This document shows, piece by piece, positions 9,077 through 17,976 of a DNA stretch of 64,000 nt. Where the stretch lies: assembly GCA_013791905.1 (NCBI GenBank), contig VMSX01000011.1, positions 434,001 through 498,000 on the forward strand. Direction: 5' to 3'. The position numbers and the translations under genes were made by a program. Position 1 is the first letter of the stretch. Each line of letters begins with the position of its first letter. This stretch comes from Rhodocyclaceae bacterium (GTDB lineage Bacteria > Pseudomonadota > Gammaproteobacteria > Burkholderiales > Rhodocyclaceae). Below the pieces are notes generated by a model. That model was not told where the DNA came from. It worked only from the letters and a program-made list of their open reading frames with translations, and searched no databases.

Positions 9077-9145
9077 TGGGGCGAATTAGCGCAGCGTAAT
9101 CCGCAGTATGTGTTATGGAGGCGCAATGCGCCACGGGCATTGCGC
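9077..9145. repeat. REP-like palindrome and adjacent hairpin in a gene-free spacer
   Basis: 9077-9104 contains GCGAATTAGCGCAGCGTAAT, an imperfect palindrome of a kind often seen scattered in proteobacterial genomes. 9121-9129 (GCGCAATGC) pairs with 9137-9145 (GCATTGCGC) across a 7-nt loop. Both lie in the 9003-9329 spacer upstream of the sensor kinase gene. Apart from the terminator at 9260 I see nothing else in this stretch. Confidence 0.55.
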
Positions 9146-9259
9146 TCTACAAAAGCTGGATCCAGCTTCGGACACCCTGTACCGAGAAACCAAGGTTAGC
9201 CCCGACCGACGCTATGTCGTCGGCAGCAGTGTCAAGCCCGCAGCCTGACTTCACTCAGC

Positions 9260-9286
9260 AAAAAAAGGGCCGGGCAACGCCCGGCC
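9260..9286 (-). terminator. Rho-independent terminator of the decayed porin-like gene
   Basis: On the minus strand, GGCCGGGC-GTT-GCCCGGCC is followed by seven T residues. It lies about 45 bp downstream of the outer-membrane protein remnant at 9330, so the terminator has outlived its gene. Confidence 0.8.
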
Positions 9287-9329
9287 TTCAATGTGTCAGC
9301 GACTTCAATTTCAGCCGCTTTACAAGCCA

Positions 9330-9600
9330 TTAAAAACCGACTTGCACACCCATCATCACGCCATTCGACGTGGGTTTGTAATTGGTGCCTTCGATCGTTT
9401 TTCCGCTGAAAACGACTGACTGATATTCGAGAACGGCTGCGACATTACGCGAAAATGCGTGCTTGACGCCGATGCCATACACAGTGCCGCTGAAATTTTC
9501 AGTTACGCTTTTTCCTGCGAAAGCCATTTCTGCTTTGGCTTTCACATAGCCGAGACGAACAATACCCATGCGGCGAGAGATATTTCCGCTTGACGGATAC
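9330..9600 (-). pseudogene. 3' remnant of an outer-membrane beta-barrel protein gene
   Basis: The last about 80 codons read as alternating beta strands (GIVRLGYVKAKAEMAFAG, GTVYGIGVKHAFSRNVAAVL, GVMMGVQVGF) and end in the C-terminal phenylalanine typical of outer-membrane barrels (OmpA/Omp25-like). No signal peptide or N-terminal strands exist. The frame continues to 9899 only as an antisense shadow of higB. The 5' part was probably removed when higBA arrived. A terminator follows at 9260. Confidence 0.7.
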
Positions 9601-9618
9601 CGCGTCACGGAATAATAT
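9590..9618 (+). promoter_or_regulatory. Sigma-70 promoter of higBA, inside the porin remnant
   Basis: TTGACG (9590-9595), a 17-bp spacer, then TAATAT (9613-9618). The expected start point, about 9625, coincides with the higB ATG at 9624, so the transcript may be nearly leaderless. GATCATGATC, a perfect 10-bp palindrome, covers the start codon and could be part of an operator. Confidence 0.7.
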
Positions 9619-9623
9619 CGATC

Positions 9624-9902
9624 ATGATCCATTCGTTCAACTGCACGGACACTCAGGCGCTCTTCCATAGCCAAACGGTTTCCCGGTTCAAAAACATCGA
9701 ACGCGTGGCGCGGCGTAAGTTGCTGCAGCTTCAAGCGGCCACCGATCTTGCCAGCTTGCGGGTACCGCCGGGGAACCAGCTTGAAGCCTTGAAGGGAAAC
9801 CGCAAAGGGCAGCACAGTATCCGCGTGAATGACCAATGGCGGATGTGCTTTGTCTGGCGCGAGGATGGCGCGCACCGGGTTGAAATTGTCGACTATCACT
9901 AG
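9624..9902 (+). CDS. higB: HigB-family toxin (RelE superfamily mRNA interferase)
   Basis: 92 residues, the normal length of this family. Conserved segments IERVARRKLLQLQAA, RVPPGNQLEALKG and SIRVNDQWRMCF are complete, including the basic and aromatic residues expected for ribosome-dependent mRNA cleavage. No Shine-Dalgarno sequence precedes the ATG. It is followed after 9 bp by the antitoxin gene, the toxin-first order typical of higBA. The module sits between a broken porin-like gene and argH, consistent with horizontal acquisition. Confidence 0.92.
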   Translation: MIHSFNCTDTQALFHSQTVSRFKNIERVARRKLLQLQAATDLASLRVPPGNQLEALKGNRKGQHSIRVNDQWRMCFVWREDGAHRVEIVDYH

Positions 9903-9911
9903 GAAACGAAC

Positions 9912-10217
9912 ATGACTGAATTACTTGATGAAATCCACCCCGGCGAAATTCTGTTGGAGGATTTCATGAAACCGCTGGGCATCTCGGCCCGCCAGCTGGC
10001 GGCGGATATCGACGTATCCCCCAGCCGCATCAGTGACTTGGTACACGGTTCGCGGCCGATTACCGCCGATACCGCTTTGCGCTTGGGGTTGTTTTTTGAC
10101 ATGGAACCGCGCTTCTGGCTGAACCTGCAAACCGAGTACGACATGCGAATTGCCGCCAGAACCATTCAAGAAAATCTCGTTTCGCGAATCCGCGTTTTCC
10201 ATCACGCGGCAGCATAA
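9912..10217 (+). CDS. higA: HigA-family antitoxin (XRE helix-turn-helix)
   Basis: 101 residues. HIGA-type opening [17 protein letters not shown], helix-turn-helix about residues 25-55 ([20 protein letters not shown]), then the family tail [12 protein letters not shown]. It should neutralise HigB and repress the shared promoter at 9590. The stop is only 23 bp before argH, so read-through into argH is likely. Confidence 0.93.
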   Translation: MTELLDEIHPGEILLEDFMKPLGISARQLAADIDVSPSRISDLVHGSRPITADTALRLGLFFDMEPRFWLNLQTEYDMRIAARTIQENLVSRIRVFHHAAA

Positions 10218-10240
10218 CCAATCATTTCAACGGGTTCATC

Positions 10241-11629
10241 ATGTCAGACACGTCAGGCAAATCCTGGTCGGGCCGTTTTTCAGAGCCGGTTTCCGATCTC
10301 GTCAAACGCTACACCGCCTCGGTCTTTTTCGACCAGCGCATGGCGGCGCAGGATATACGCGGCTCACTCGCTCACGCGAAGATGCTGGCGCGGCAAAGCA
10401 TTATTACGCAGGACGACTTTGCTGCCATCGAGCGCGGCCTGGCACAGGTCGCCGAGGAAATCGCAGCGGGCGCCTTCGTCTGGAACCTCGACGACGAGGA
10501 CGTGCATCTCAACATCGAGAAGCGCCTGACCGCGCTGGTGGGCGATGCCGGCAAGCGCCTGCATACCGGCCGCTCGCGCAACGACCAGGTCGCCACCGAC
10601 ATCCGCCTCTGGCTGCGCGACACCATCGACACGCTGGACGGCCTGCTGGCCGATTTAGTGCGCGCACTACTCGACGTGGCGGAGACGCACGCGGAAACGC
10701 CGATGCCCGGCTTCACCCATCTGCAGGTGGCCCAGCCCGTCACCTTCGGCCACCACCTGCTGGCCTATGTCGAGATGCTGCGGCGCGACCGCGAGCGCTT
10801 CGCCGACTGCCGCAAGCGCGTCAACCGCCTGCCACTCGGCGCCGCCGCGCTGGCGGGCACCACCTTCCCCATCGACCGCGAGTTCGTCGCCCGCGAACTC
10901 GGCTTTGAGGCGATTTGCGAGAACTCGCTGGATGCCGTCTCCGACCGCGACTTCGCCATCGAATTCTGCGCCGCCGCCGCGCTGGTGATGGTGCATCTGT
11001 CGCGCTTTTCGGAAGAGCTGATTCTTTGGATGAGCCCACGCGTCGGCTTCATCGACCTGGCAGACCGCTTCTGCACCGGTTCGTCGATCATGCCGCAGAA
11101 GAAGAACCCCGACGTGCCGGAGCTGGCACGCGGCAAGAGCGGTCGCGTGTTCGGCCACCTGATGGGGCTGCTGACCCTGATGAAAGGCCAGCCGCTCGCC
11201 TACAACAAGGACAACCAGGAAGACAAGGAACCGCTGTTCGATACGGCGGATACCCTAGTCGACACGCTACGCATCTTCGCCGACATGGCGCCGGGCATTC
11301 AGGTCAAACCTGAGGCGATGGCTACCGCGCTCAAGCAAGGCTTCGCCACCGCCACCGACCTCGCCGACTATCTGGTCAAGCGCGGCCTGCCGTTCCGCGA
11401 CGCCCACGAGGCTGTGGCGTGCGCCGTGCGTGCGGCAGAAAAGCAGAACTGCGACCTCGCCGACCTGCCGCTCGCCGAGTTGCAGAAGTTTTCGCCGCTG
11501 ATCGGAGACGACGTTTTCGAGGTGCTGTCGGTGGCCGGTTCGCTGGCTGCCCGCGACCACCTGGGCGGCACCGCGCCGCAACAGGTCAAGGCCGCCATCG
11601 CGCGCTTGCGCGCCACTCTCCGAGAGTAA
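10241..11629 (+). CDS. argH: Argininosuccinate lyase
   Basis: 462 residues, full length. Cleaves argininosuccinate to arginine and fumarate, the last step of arginine synthesis. Signature loop [12 protein letters not shown] with catalytic serine, plus [12 protein letters not shown] and [16 protein letters not shown], are present. No clear own promoter lies in the 23-bp gap after higA. A Ser/Thr kinase gene follows after 7 bp, so the genes probably share a transcript. Confidence 0.97.
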   Translation: MSDTSGKSWSGRFSEPVSDLVKRYTASVFFDQRMAAQDIRGSLAHAKMLARQSIITQDDFAAIERGLAQVAEEIAAGAFVWNLDDEDVHLNIEKRLTALVGDAGKRLHTGRSRNDQVATDIRLWLRDTIDTLDGLLADLVRALLDVAETHAETPMPGFTHLQVAQPVTFGHHLLAYVEMLRRDRERFADCRKRVNRLPLGAAALAGTTFPIDREFVARELGFEAICENSLDAVSDRDFAIEFCAAAALVMVHLSRFSEELILWMSPRVGFIDLADRFCTGSSIMPQKKNPDVPELARGKSGRVFGHLMGLLTLMKGQPLAYNKDNQEDKEPLFDTADTLVDTLRIFADMAPGIQVKPEAMATALKQGFATATDLADYLVKRGLPFRDAHEAVACAVRAAEKQNCDLADLPLAELQKFSPLIGDDVFEVLSVAGSLAARDHLGGTAPQQVKAAIARLRATLRE

Positions 11630-11636
11630 GCATTTC

Positions 11637-12947
11637 ATGGACAAGATCGGCGGTAAGTACGAAATCATTCGCAAGCTCGGCGATGGCGCCACCTCCACCG
11701 TCTATCTGGCCTACGACCCCTTCGCTGAGCGCGAGGTGGCGGTCAAGCTGATCTTTCCCGAAATCCTGACCGACCACAAGCGCGGCAAGCTGTTCCGCCA
11801 CCTGCTGCTCAACGAAGCCTCGCTCGCCGGCAAACTGGTGCATCCGCACATCGTGCAAATATTCGATGCCGTGGTGGGGGAGGACGAAAGCTACATCGTC
11901 ATGGAATACGTGCCGGGCGGCACGCTGGAGCGGTTTTGCAAACCCGATCACCTGCTGCCGATCGAACGTGTGGTCGAGATCGTCTTCAAATGTACGCGGG
12001 CGCTTGAATACGCCAATCGTCTCGGCATTACCCACCGCGATATCAAGCCGGCCAACATCCTGCTGGCCAAGGCGCTCGATGCGAACCGACCGGACGCCGA
12101 CATCGAAATCAAGATTTCTGATTTCGGCGCCTGCATGCAGACCAGCGCCGAACAGACACAAACCCAGGTCGTCGGCATCGGCTCACCTGCCTACATGTCG
12201 CCGCAGCAGGTGCGTGAACAGGCACTCAACCACCAGACCGACATTTATGCGCTGGGCGTCGTCATGTACCAGTTATTGTCGGGCCGACTGCCCTTCCAGG
12301 CCAGCAGCAACTTTGGCATGATTTATCAGATCTGCAATATCGAGCCGCCGCCGCCCTCTACTTTTCGCAACGAGATACCAGTGGCGCTCGACACCTTGGT
12401 TGCGCGCGCCATGCAGAAGGAACTTGCCGATCGCTACGCCAGTTGGGCGGAATTTGCCCACGATCTGGCGCAGGCCTTCCGCAACCGCCAGTTGGCCACG
12501 CGCCAGCAGGAAACGCCTGACAGCGAGAAATTCGAGAGCCTGCGCGCGCTGAATTTCTTCGAGGATTTCTCGGATGTCGAAATCTGGGAGATCGTGCGCT
12601 TTGCCCGCTGGGAGGAAATCGCCGCCGGCACCCGGCTGATGAAGGACGGCGAGCCCGGTGACCATTTCTGCTTTGTCCTCGATGGCGAAATCCGCATCAG
12701 CAAGCAGGACCATGTGCTCGGCGTGTTGGGACGCGGCGAGGTGATTGGCGAGATTGCCGTCATTGACCGCCGCCACCCGCACCGCGGCGCTGATGTCGTC
12801 GCGCAGACCAACGCCCGCATTGTCGTCATTCCCGGGCAATCGTTGCGCCACGCTTCCGACACCACGCGCATGCACTTTTACAAAAGCTTCTTGCTCGTGC
12901 TGGCGCAACGCCTGTCGCATACCAATCTGCTTCTGGTTGGCCCCTGA
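11637..12947 (+). CDS. Ser/Thr protein kinase fused to a cyclic-nucleotide-binding-type domain
   Basis: 436 residues. Kinase domain about 8-270: glycine loop LGDGATSTVYLA, lysine in VAVKL, catalytic loop HRDIKPANILL, DFG, and GSPAYMSPQQ. After a linker, a cupin-like cNMP-binding domain (about 300-425) shows DGEPGDHFCFVLDGEIRIS and GEVIGEIAVIDRRHPHR. The phosphate-binding cassette is R-less at the classical position, so cAMP or cGMP binding is uncertain. No membrane segment, so it is cytoplasmic. Start ATG 7 bp after argH; the next gene starts 2 bp after its stop. Confidence 0.88.
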   Translation: MDKIGGKYEIIRKLGDGATSTVYLAYDPFAEREVAVKLIFPEILTDHKRGKLFRHLLLNEASLAGKLVHPHIVQIFDAVVGEDESYIVMEYVPGGTLERFCKPDHLLPIERVVEIVFKCTRALEYANRLGITHRDIKPANILLAKALDANRPDADIEIKISDFGACMQTSAEQTQTQVVGIGSPAYMSPQQVREQALNHQTDIYALGVVMYQLLSGRLPFQASSNFGMIYQICNIEPPPPSTFRNEIPVALDTLVARAMQKELADRYASWAEFAHDLAQAFRNRQLATRQQETPDSEKFESLRALNFFEDFSDVEIWEIVRFARWEEIAAGTRLMKDGEPGDHFCFVLDGEIRISKQDHVLGVLGRGEVIGEIAVIDRRHPHRGADVVAQTNARIVVIPGQSLRHASDTTRMHFYKSFLLVLAQRLSHTNLLLVGP

Positions 12948-12949
12948 TA

Positions 12950-13870
12950 ATGCTTCACCCGGCACTGGCAGAGGCCATTGCCGCTGCCATCGAAGCGACT
13001 ACCGGCCGGCCCTTCCTTCTGAAGTCGGCGCAGCCGGTCGCGGGCGGCTGCATCCATGATGCCTGGCTGCTGCATGATGGCCAGCGGAGATTTTTCGTCA
13101 AGACCGACACGGCCGCTGCAGCCGCCTCTTTTGAAGCCGAAGCCGACGGGCTGAAAGCACTTCAAACCACCGGCACGGTGCGCGTCCCAATAGTCGGCGC
13201 TGGCGGTACGGCGGGTCAGCAGGCCTTCCTGATCCTTGAATACCTTGAATTGCGCAGCCTTGATCACACTGGCGGCGCCACGCTGGGCGAAGCGCTGGCC
13301 CGCTTGCATCACGAGAGCGTCGCGAACAGCGATGCCACCTACGGTTGGCCGCGCGACAATTTCATCGGCGGCACACCGCAATCCAATCAGAGCCATCGCA
13401 CCTGGGCCGGCTTTTACGCTACCGAACGACTGCAGCCGCAGCTCGCACTGGCCAGCCGCAATGGCATGGAGCGCACCTTACGCGACCAGGGCGAACGGCT
13501 TGCCGAACGCCTTGCGTCCTTCTTTCTGGATTACCGTCCGGCGCCCAGCCTGCTGCACGGCGACCTTTGGTCGGGCAATGCCGCCCAACTGGCCGCAGGG
13601 GAAGAAGCGGGCACACCGGTCATCTTCGACCCGGCCGTATATCGCGGCGACCGGGAAGCGGACATTGCCATGGCCGAACTTTTCGGTGGTTTTCCCGAAT
13701 CGTTCTATGCCGCCTACCGGGCGGCCTGGCCACTCGATCCGGGCTTTGAGACACGCAAGACGCTCTACAACCTGTATCACGTCCTCAACCATTTCAATCT
13801 GTTCGGCGCCGGCTACCTCGGCCAGGCCCAGCGGATGATCGCGCGGCTCAATGCTGAACTGCGCGGATAA
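12950..13870 (+). CDS. Fructosamine kinase family protein
   Basis: 306 residues, normal for the fructosamine-3-kinase/YniA family, which phosphorylates sugar or ketoamine adducts on proteins and helps remove them. Seen: N-lobe GGCIHDAW and FFVKTD, catalytic HGDLWSGNA, metal-binding segment FDPAVYRGDREADIAM, and the C-terminal YNLYHVLNHFNLFG. A copy of the dispersed repeat is embedded in frame at residues about 81-88 (IVGAGGTA), between the N-lobe and the hinge strand FLILEYLEL. Translationally coupled to the preceding kinase gene. Confidence 0.88.
   Translation: MLHPALAEAIAAAIEATTGRPFLLKSAQPVAGGCIHDAWLLHDGQRRFFVKTDTAAAAASFEAEADGLKALQTTGTVRVPIVGAGGTAGQQAFLILEYLELRSLDHTGGATLGEALARLHHESVANSDATYGWPRDNFIGGTPQSNQSHRTWAGFYATERLQPQLALASRNGMERTLRDQGERLAERLASFFLDYRPAPSLLHGDLWSGNAAQLAAGEEAGTPVIFDPAVYRGDREADIAMAELFGGFPESFYAAYRAAWPLDPGFETRKTLYNLYHVLNHFNLFGAGYLGQAQRMIARLNAELRG
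13189..13212 (+). repeat. Dispersed repeat inside the fructosamine-kinase-like gene
   Basis: Sense orientation; frame gives I-V-G-A-G-G-T-A. Two differences from the core at the 5' end, and GGTACGGC at the 3' end. Confidence 0.75.
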
Positions 13871-14164
13871 AGTGAAAACGTAGCGTTTGCGCCGGGCCGC
13901 CCTTATCCCACAGCCCTTCTCCCGCAAGGGGCGAGGGGAGAAAACCACCGCAGTCTCGCCGCCGGGCCGCCCCAAGGCGAGACGACACGCGGCGCCAGCC
14001 GCAACCCGCGCCCATGCCAAAGCAAACCGCCCCGTAACAAGCGAGCACAAGGCCGAAGGCCGCAGGACAGCCAAAGGCTGGTCCCGCGAAGCGGGATGCG
14101 GCTTTGCCGCACAAAGCGAGCCGTTAAGAACCCCCCGCGAGGGGGGCAAAGGGGGGCGGGCGTA
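13871..14164. other. Gene-free, GC-rich spacer with short inverted repeats
   Basis: Between the fructosamine-kinase-like gene and convergent grxD. It holds several short self-complementary blocks (CTTCTCCCGCAAGGGGCGAG; CCCGCGAAGCGGG; GCGGCTTTGCCGC; CCCCCCGCGAGGGGGG). No coding support: the open frames here have no recognisable domain. Any of the hairpins could act as a terminator, but none has a convincing U tract. Confidence 0.6.
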
Positions 14165-14482
14165 TTAATGCTGGGTAATGGCTGCCAGCTTCTGCTGCAA
14201 TTCGCCGGCCTGATACATCTCGGTCATGATGTCGCAGCCGCCGATGAATTCGCCCTTGATGTACAGCACCGGAATCGTCGGCCAGTCGGCATATTCCTTC
14301 AGTGCCGGGACCACTTCGGGGTCGGCCAGCACATTCACATCGACGAAGTTCACGCCGCAGGCCTTCAGGATCTGCGTCGCCTTGGCCGAAAATCCACACT
14401 GCGGAAACTGTGTGCTGCCCTTCATGTAGAGCACGACAGGGTTCTCGGTAACGGTTTGATGGATTTTCTCTTTGGCATTCAT
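14165..14482 (-). CDS. grxD: Monothiol glutaredoxin (Grx4/GrxD type)
   Basis: 105 residues. The active site CGFS (in FPQCGFSAKATQIL) marks the monothiol class that binds a [2Fe-2S] cluster with glutathione and delivers iron-sulfur clusters. The conserved K before the site (VLYMKGS), the WPTIPVLYIKGEFIGGCDI strand-loop and GSH-binding residues are present. It lies downstream of prmC on the same strand, separated by 45 bp. Confidence 0.96.
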   Translation of the reverse strand: MNAKEKIHQTVTENPVVLYMKGSTQFPQCGFSAKATQILKACGVNFVDVNVLADPEVVPALKEYADWPTIPVLYIKGEFIGGCDIMTEMYQAGELQQKLAAITQH

Positions 14483-14527
14483 GGTGGTGTCCTTGGTTAA
14501 TAACGTACGGATTTAGTCGGATATAGC

Positions 14528-15391
14528 TTAGTCGCTCGGTAGGATGGGGTCAAGCAGGCTGCCGACGCTGACACGCACGATGCCGGCCAGGTCGCGATGC
14601 TGTTCGATACCTGAAAATCCGGCGGCAACGAGCAGGTCGAAAACGGCTGCGGCTTGGTCAAAACCGTGCTCGAAAAACAGGCTGCCACCGGGCTTCAGCC
14701 AGCGCGGCGCAGTCGCCACGATATGGCGCAGCGCGGCAAGTCCGTCCGCCTGATCGGTCAGCGCGTCCAGCGGCTCGAAACGCAAGTCTCCCGACCGCAG
14801 GTGCGGGTCGCCAGCGGCGACATAGGGCGGATTGGCGACAATGAAATCGAAGCGCTTTTCCGGCAATGCCGCAAACCAGTCGCTCGCGAGAAGATCGACT
14901 GACGCGCCCAGCAGTTGCGCATTCACGCGTGCCACCTCCAGTGCTGGCGGGGCGACATCGACCGCAGTCACCCGCGCCCCGGGCAGTTCAAGCGCCAGCG
15001 TGATGGCGATGCAGCCGCTGCCGGTGCCTAGGTCAAGAATACATGTTGTGCTGATCGCCGTCTTGCCAGCGCCGACTTTTGCCAGCGCAACATCCACCAG
15101 CAGTTCGGTTTCGGGACGCGGGATCAGCACCGCGGATGTCACGGCAAAATCGCGGCCATAGAACTCGCGGGTGCCAAGCAGGTAAGCCACCGGCTCGCCC
15201 GCTGCGCGGCGCTCCACCAGCCCGGCGAACGCTGCCAGCTGCTGTGGCGTCAGCGCTGCCTCGCGATGCGCCTCCAGCCATGCGGACGAACAGCCCAAGA
15301 CATGCCCGAGCAACAGGCGCGCCTCAGCGGGCGGGATGCTGGTGCGCGCTGCCGCAAAGGCGGCGGCAATCGTTGTCACGGTGTTGCTCAC
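14528..15391 (-). CDS. prmC: Release factor glutamine N5-methyltransferase
   Basis: 287 residues. Methylates the glutamine of the GGQ motif in release factors. N-terminal helical domain (about 1-85), SAM-binding motif [12 protein letters not shown] and catalytic NPPYVA are intact. GTG start overlapping the prfA stop by 4 bp (GTGA), so it is co-translated with its substrate gene. Between the conserved [10 protein letters not shown] and ILDLGTGSG segments sits an in-frame copy of the dispersed repeat (KVGAGKTA, about residues 104-111) in what is normally a short variable loop. Confidence 0.96.
   Translation of the reverse strand: MSNTVTTIAAAFAAARTSIPPAEARLLLGHVLGCSSAWLEAHREAALTPQQLAAFAGLVERRAAGEPVAYLLGTREFYGRDFAVTSAVLIPRPETELLVDVALAKVGAGKTAISTTCILDLGTGSGCIAITLALELPGARVTAVDVAPPALEVARVNAQLLGASVDLLASDWFAALPEKRFDFIVANPPYVAAGDPHLRSGDLRFEPLDALTDQADGLAALRHIVATAPRWLKPGGSLFFEHGFDQAAAVFDLLVAAGFSGIEQHRDLAGIVRVSVGSLLDPILPSD
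15057..15080 (-). repeat. Dispersed repeat inside prmC
   Basis: Full-length copy in sense orientation relative to prmC, read as K-V-G-A-G-K-T-A; differs from the consensus mainly at the AAG in place of GGG. Confidence 0.85.
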
Positions 15392-16464
15392 TGCGCGAGT
15401 TCGGCCAGCAGTTCCGCCTGGTGCTCGGCATTCAGCCCGGCAATCAATTCGTCGAGATCACCCGCCATGATCGCGTCGATCTTGTACAGGGTCAGATTGA
15501 TGCGATGGTCGGTAATGCGCCCTTGCGGGAAGTTGTAGGTGCGGATGCGTTCGGAACGGTCGCCGCTGCCGATCAGGCTCTTGCGCGTGCTGGCAATCTG
15601 CTGCTGCTGCGCGCGCAGCTGCATGTCCTTCAGGCGCGCGGCCAGCACCGAAAGCGCCTGCGCCTTGTTGCGGTGCTGAGAACGATCGTCCTGGCATTCG
15701 ACGACCAGGCCAGAAGGCAGGTGCGTGATACGCACCGCCGAATCGGTCTTGTTGATGTGCTGTCCGCCGGCGCCCGAGGCGCGGAAGGTGTCGATGCGAA
15801 GTTCGGCCGGGTTGATGGTGATGGCGTCGAGTTCGCCCGCCTCCGGCAGCACCGCCACCGTGCAGGCCGAAGTATGGATGCGGCCCTGCGTTTCGGTAGC
15901 CGGCACGCGCTGCACGCGATGGCCGCCGGATTCGTATTTCAGTTTTGCATAAGCCCCGGCGCCCTCGATGCGCGCAATGATCTCGCGGTAGCCACCCAGG
16001 TCAGACTCGCTTTTCGACACCACCTCGATCTTCCAGCGGTTCTTCTCGGCGAAGCGCGCATACATGCGGAACAGGTCGCCGGCAAACAGGGCGGATTCGT
16101 CACCGCCGGTGCCGGCGCGGATTTCGAGAAATACGCTCTTGTCGTCATCCGGATCACGTGGCAACAGGGCGCGCTGCAGATCGTCCTCCAGGTCGGCCAT
16201 GGTGGCCTGTGCCGCGGCGGCTTCTTCGCGGGCAAACTCACGCATCCCGGGGTCGCTTTCCATGGCAGCGGCAGCCGCCAGGTCGGCTTCGGCCTGCCGG
16301 TAGGCGGCGAACAAGTCGACCACGGTGGCGATTTCCGCGCGCTCCTTGTTCATGCGCAAAAATGCCTCCATGTCCCGCGTCGCCGCCTCGGCGCCCAGCA
16401 GGGCATCGAGTTCGGCGAGCCGGTCGGCAAGTTGTTCAAGGCGGTGACGGATGCTGGTTTTCAT
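15388..16464 (-). CDS. prfA: Peptide chain release factor 1
   Basis: 358 residues, full length. Recognises UAA and UAG and triggers peptidyl-tRNA hydrolysis. The GGQ loop is in [19 protein letters not shown]; the domain-2 anticodon-like region is around residues 180-190 ([12 protein letters not shown]). The C-terminal [17 protein letters not shown] is conserved. It is followed by overlapping prmC and preceded by hemA, the usual hemA-prfA-prmC order. Confidence 0.97.
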   Translation of the reverse strand: MKTSIRHRLEQLADRLAELDALLGAEAATRDMEAFLRMNKERAEIATVVDLFAAYRQAEADLAAAAAMESDPGMREFAREEAAAAQATMADLEDDLQRALLPRDPDDDKSVFLEIRAGTGGDESALFAGDLFRMYARFAEKNRWKIEVVSKSESDLGGYREIIARIEGAGAYAKLKYESGGHRVQRVPATETQGRIHTSACTVAVLPEAGELDAITINPAELRIDTFRASGAGGQHINKTDSAVRITHLPSGLVVECQDDRSQHRNKAQALSVLAARLKDMQLRAQQQQIASTRKSLIGSGDRSERIRTYNFPQGRITDHRINLTLYKIDAIMAGDLDELIAGLNAEHQAELLAELAQ

Positions 16465-16521
16465 GGATGATCAATAGGCAATAGCGCACCGCAAGACTGC
16501 GGCGCGCAAGATATCGGTACG

Positions 16522-17775
16522 CTACTTCTCGGAATTAAGATGCCAGATGCGGGAAATGGCCTGCGCGACTTCGTTGCGCTCGGCACCTTCGGCCAGGTTG
16601 AGTGCCTGTGTCGGCGGATGCAGCAGCTTGTTGGTCAGCCCTTTCGACAGGGCATCGAGCACTTGCGCCGGATCGTCGCCACGTTGCAGCAGCTTCAGCG
16701 CATGTTCCAGTTCGTGGCGGCGCGCCCGCTCGGCAGTGTCGCGCAGGGCGCGGATGGTTGGCACCGTCTCGCGCGAGTCCAGCCAGTGGAGAAAATCGTC
16801 GACACGGTGGGTGATGATTTCCTCGGCCTCGACAATCGCCGCCTGGCGGGACTCCTGGCCGGATTCGACGATCTGCCCCAGATCATCAAGCGTGTAGAGA
16901 AACACGTCACCCAGCTGGCTCACCTCGGGCTCGATGTCGCGCGGCATGGCCAGATCGACCATCACCATCGGTCGGTGGCGGCGCGCCTTCAGCGCCCGCT
17001 CGACCATGCCCAGGCCAAGGATCGGCAGGGAACTGGCAGTACAGGACACCACGATATCGTAGTCGGCGAGCCGGTCACCCACCTCATCGAGACGCAGCAC
17101 ATCGCCGCCAAAACGCTCGGCAATCGGCTGGGCCCGCTCCGGCGTGCGATTGGCAATGGTCAGGCGCTTGGGCTTGCTGCCGGCAAAGTGGGCGGCACAC
17201 AGCTCGATCATTTCACCGGCGCCAATGAACAGGACTTTCTGATCGGCCAGGCGCTCGAAAATCCGTTCGGACAAATGCACGGCCGCCGCAGCCATCGACA
17301 CGATGTTGGCGCCGATCGCCGTCGTCGAACGCACCTCCTTCGCCACCGAGAAAGTGCGCTGGAACAGCTTGTTGAGCAAGGTGCCGAGCGTGCCAGCTTC
17401 TTCCGCCGCGCGCGCCGCCTGCTTCATCTGACCGAGGATCTGCGGCTCGCCCAACACCATCGAATCGAGTCCGGAAGCGACCCGAAACATGTGGCGCACG
17501 GCATCCTTCTGCGGATACTGGTACAGGTAAGGGTCGATACGGCGTGCCGGTAGCGCATGGTATTCGGCCAGCCAGTCAATGGCCGCCGCCGGCTCGTTGG
17601 TGGCGCAATACAACTCAGTGCGATTGCATGTCGACAGGATCGCCGCTTCGCGCACCGGTCGTTCGCGCAGCAGATCATGCAGCGCCAGTGTCAGCTTCGC
17701 CGGGTCGAACGCCACCTGCTCACGGATGTCGAGCGGGGCAGTATGGTGGTTGATGCCGAGGGCGAAAACCTGCAC
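16522..17775 (-). CDS. hemA: Glutamyl-tRNA reductase
   Basis: About 417 residues. First committed step of C5-pathway tetrapyrrole synthesis: reduces Glu-tRNA to glutamate-1-semialdehyde. Catalytic cysteine in [22 protein letters not shown] opening, NADPH-binding region [15 protein letters not shown] and the long C-terminal dimerisation helix are present. Start chosen at the GTG at 17775 because homologues begin Met-Gln-x-Phe-Ala-Leu; the frame is open to a TTG at 17790 that lacks a Shine-Dalgarno sequence. Upstream of prfA-prmC on the same strand. Confidence 0.95.
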   Translation of the reverse strand: MQVFALGINHHTAPLDIREQVAFDPAKLTLALHDLLRERPVREAAILSTCNRTELYCATNEPAAAIDWLAEYHALPARRIDPYLYQYPQKDAVRHMFRVASGLDSMVLGEPQILGQMKQAARAAEEAGTLGTLLNKLFQRTFSVAKEVRSTTAIGANIVSMAAAAVHLSERIFERLADQKVLFIGAGEMIELCAAHFAGSKPKRLTIANRTPERAQPIAERFGGDVLRLDEVGDRLADYDIVVSCTASSLPILGLGMVERALKARRHRPMVMVDLAMPRDIEPEVSQLGDVFLYTLDDLGQIVESGQESRQAAIVEAEEIITHRVDDFLHWLDSRETVPTIRALRDTAERARRHELEHALKLLQRGDDPAQVLDALSKGLTNKLLHPPTQALNLAEGAERNEVAQAISRIWHLNSEK

Positions 17776-17806
17776 GGAGCCTGTCTGCAAAAGGAAGAAA
17801 CGTGTA

Positions 17807-17835
17807 ATTAGAGACTAAAAGCCTGACGTCGGCAA
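17807..17835 (-). promoter_or_regulatory. Candidate sigma-70 promoter of hemA
   Basis: Minus-strand TTGCCG (17830-17835), 17-bp spacer, TCTAAT (17807-17812), about 32 bp upstream of the likely hemA start. Moderate match only. Confidence 0.45.
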
Positions 17836-17976
17836 CCCGGGCCGGTCAATTTTTGCGGCACTGCCACCGGGTTGCCTGCTGTAACGGAATAATCATTTCA
17901 GCCTGTTCGCATTTGACTGCCGAGGCAACGACAATTCGGCTACTATTTATTATCGATACACCTGCCGAGGAGAAAG

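Noticed and set aside
9600-9899. N-terminal extension of the minus-strand barrel remnant up to 9899
   Set aside because: This part is the reverse of higB; it has no signal peptide or beta-strand pattern.
13021-13045. GAAGTCGGCGCAGCCGG in the fructosamine-kinase-like gene as another repeat copy
   Set aside because: Only the first about 10 bases match; the encoded residues (KSAQPVAGG) fit the kinase family itself.
13887-14168. 93-codon frame in the spacer before grxD
   Set aside because: Low-complexity Arg/Ala translation of hairpin-rich DNA without homology or ribosome site.
15079-16470. 463-codon plus-strand open frame opposite prfA and prmC
   Set aside because: Shadow frame; the minus-strand genes carry all conserved motifs of RF1 and PrmC.
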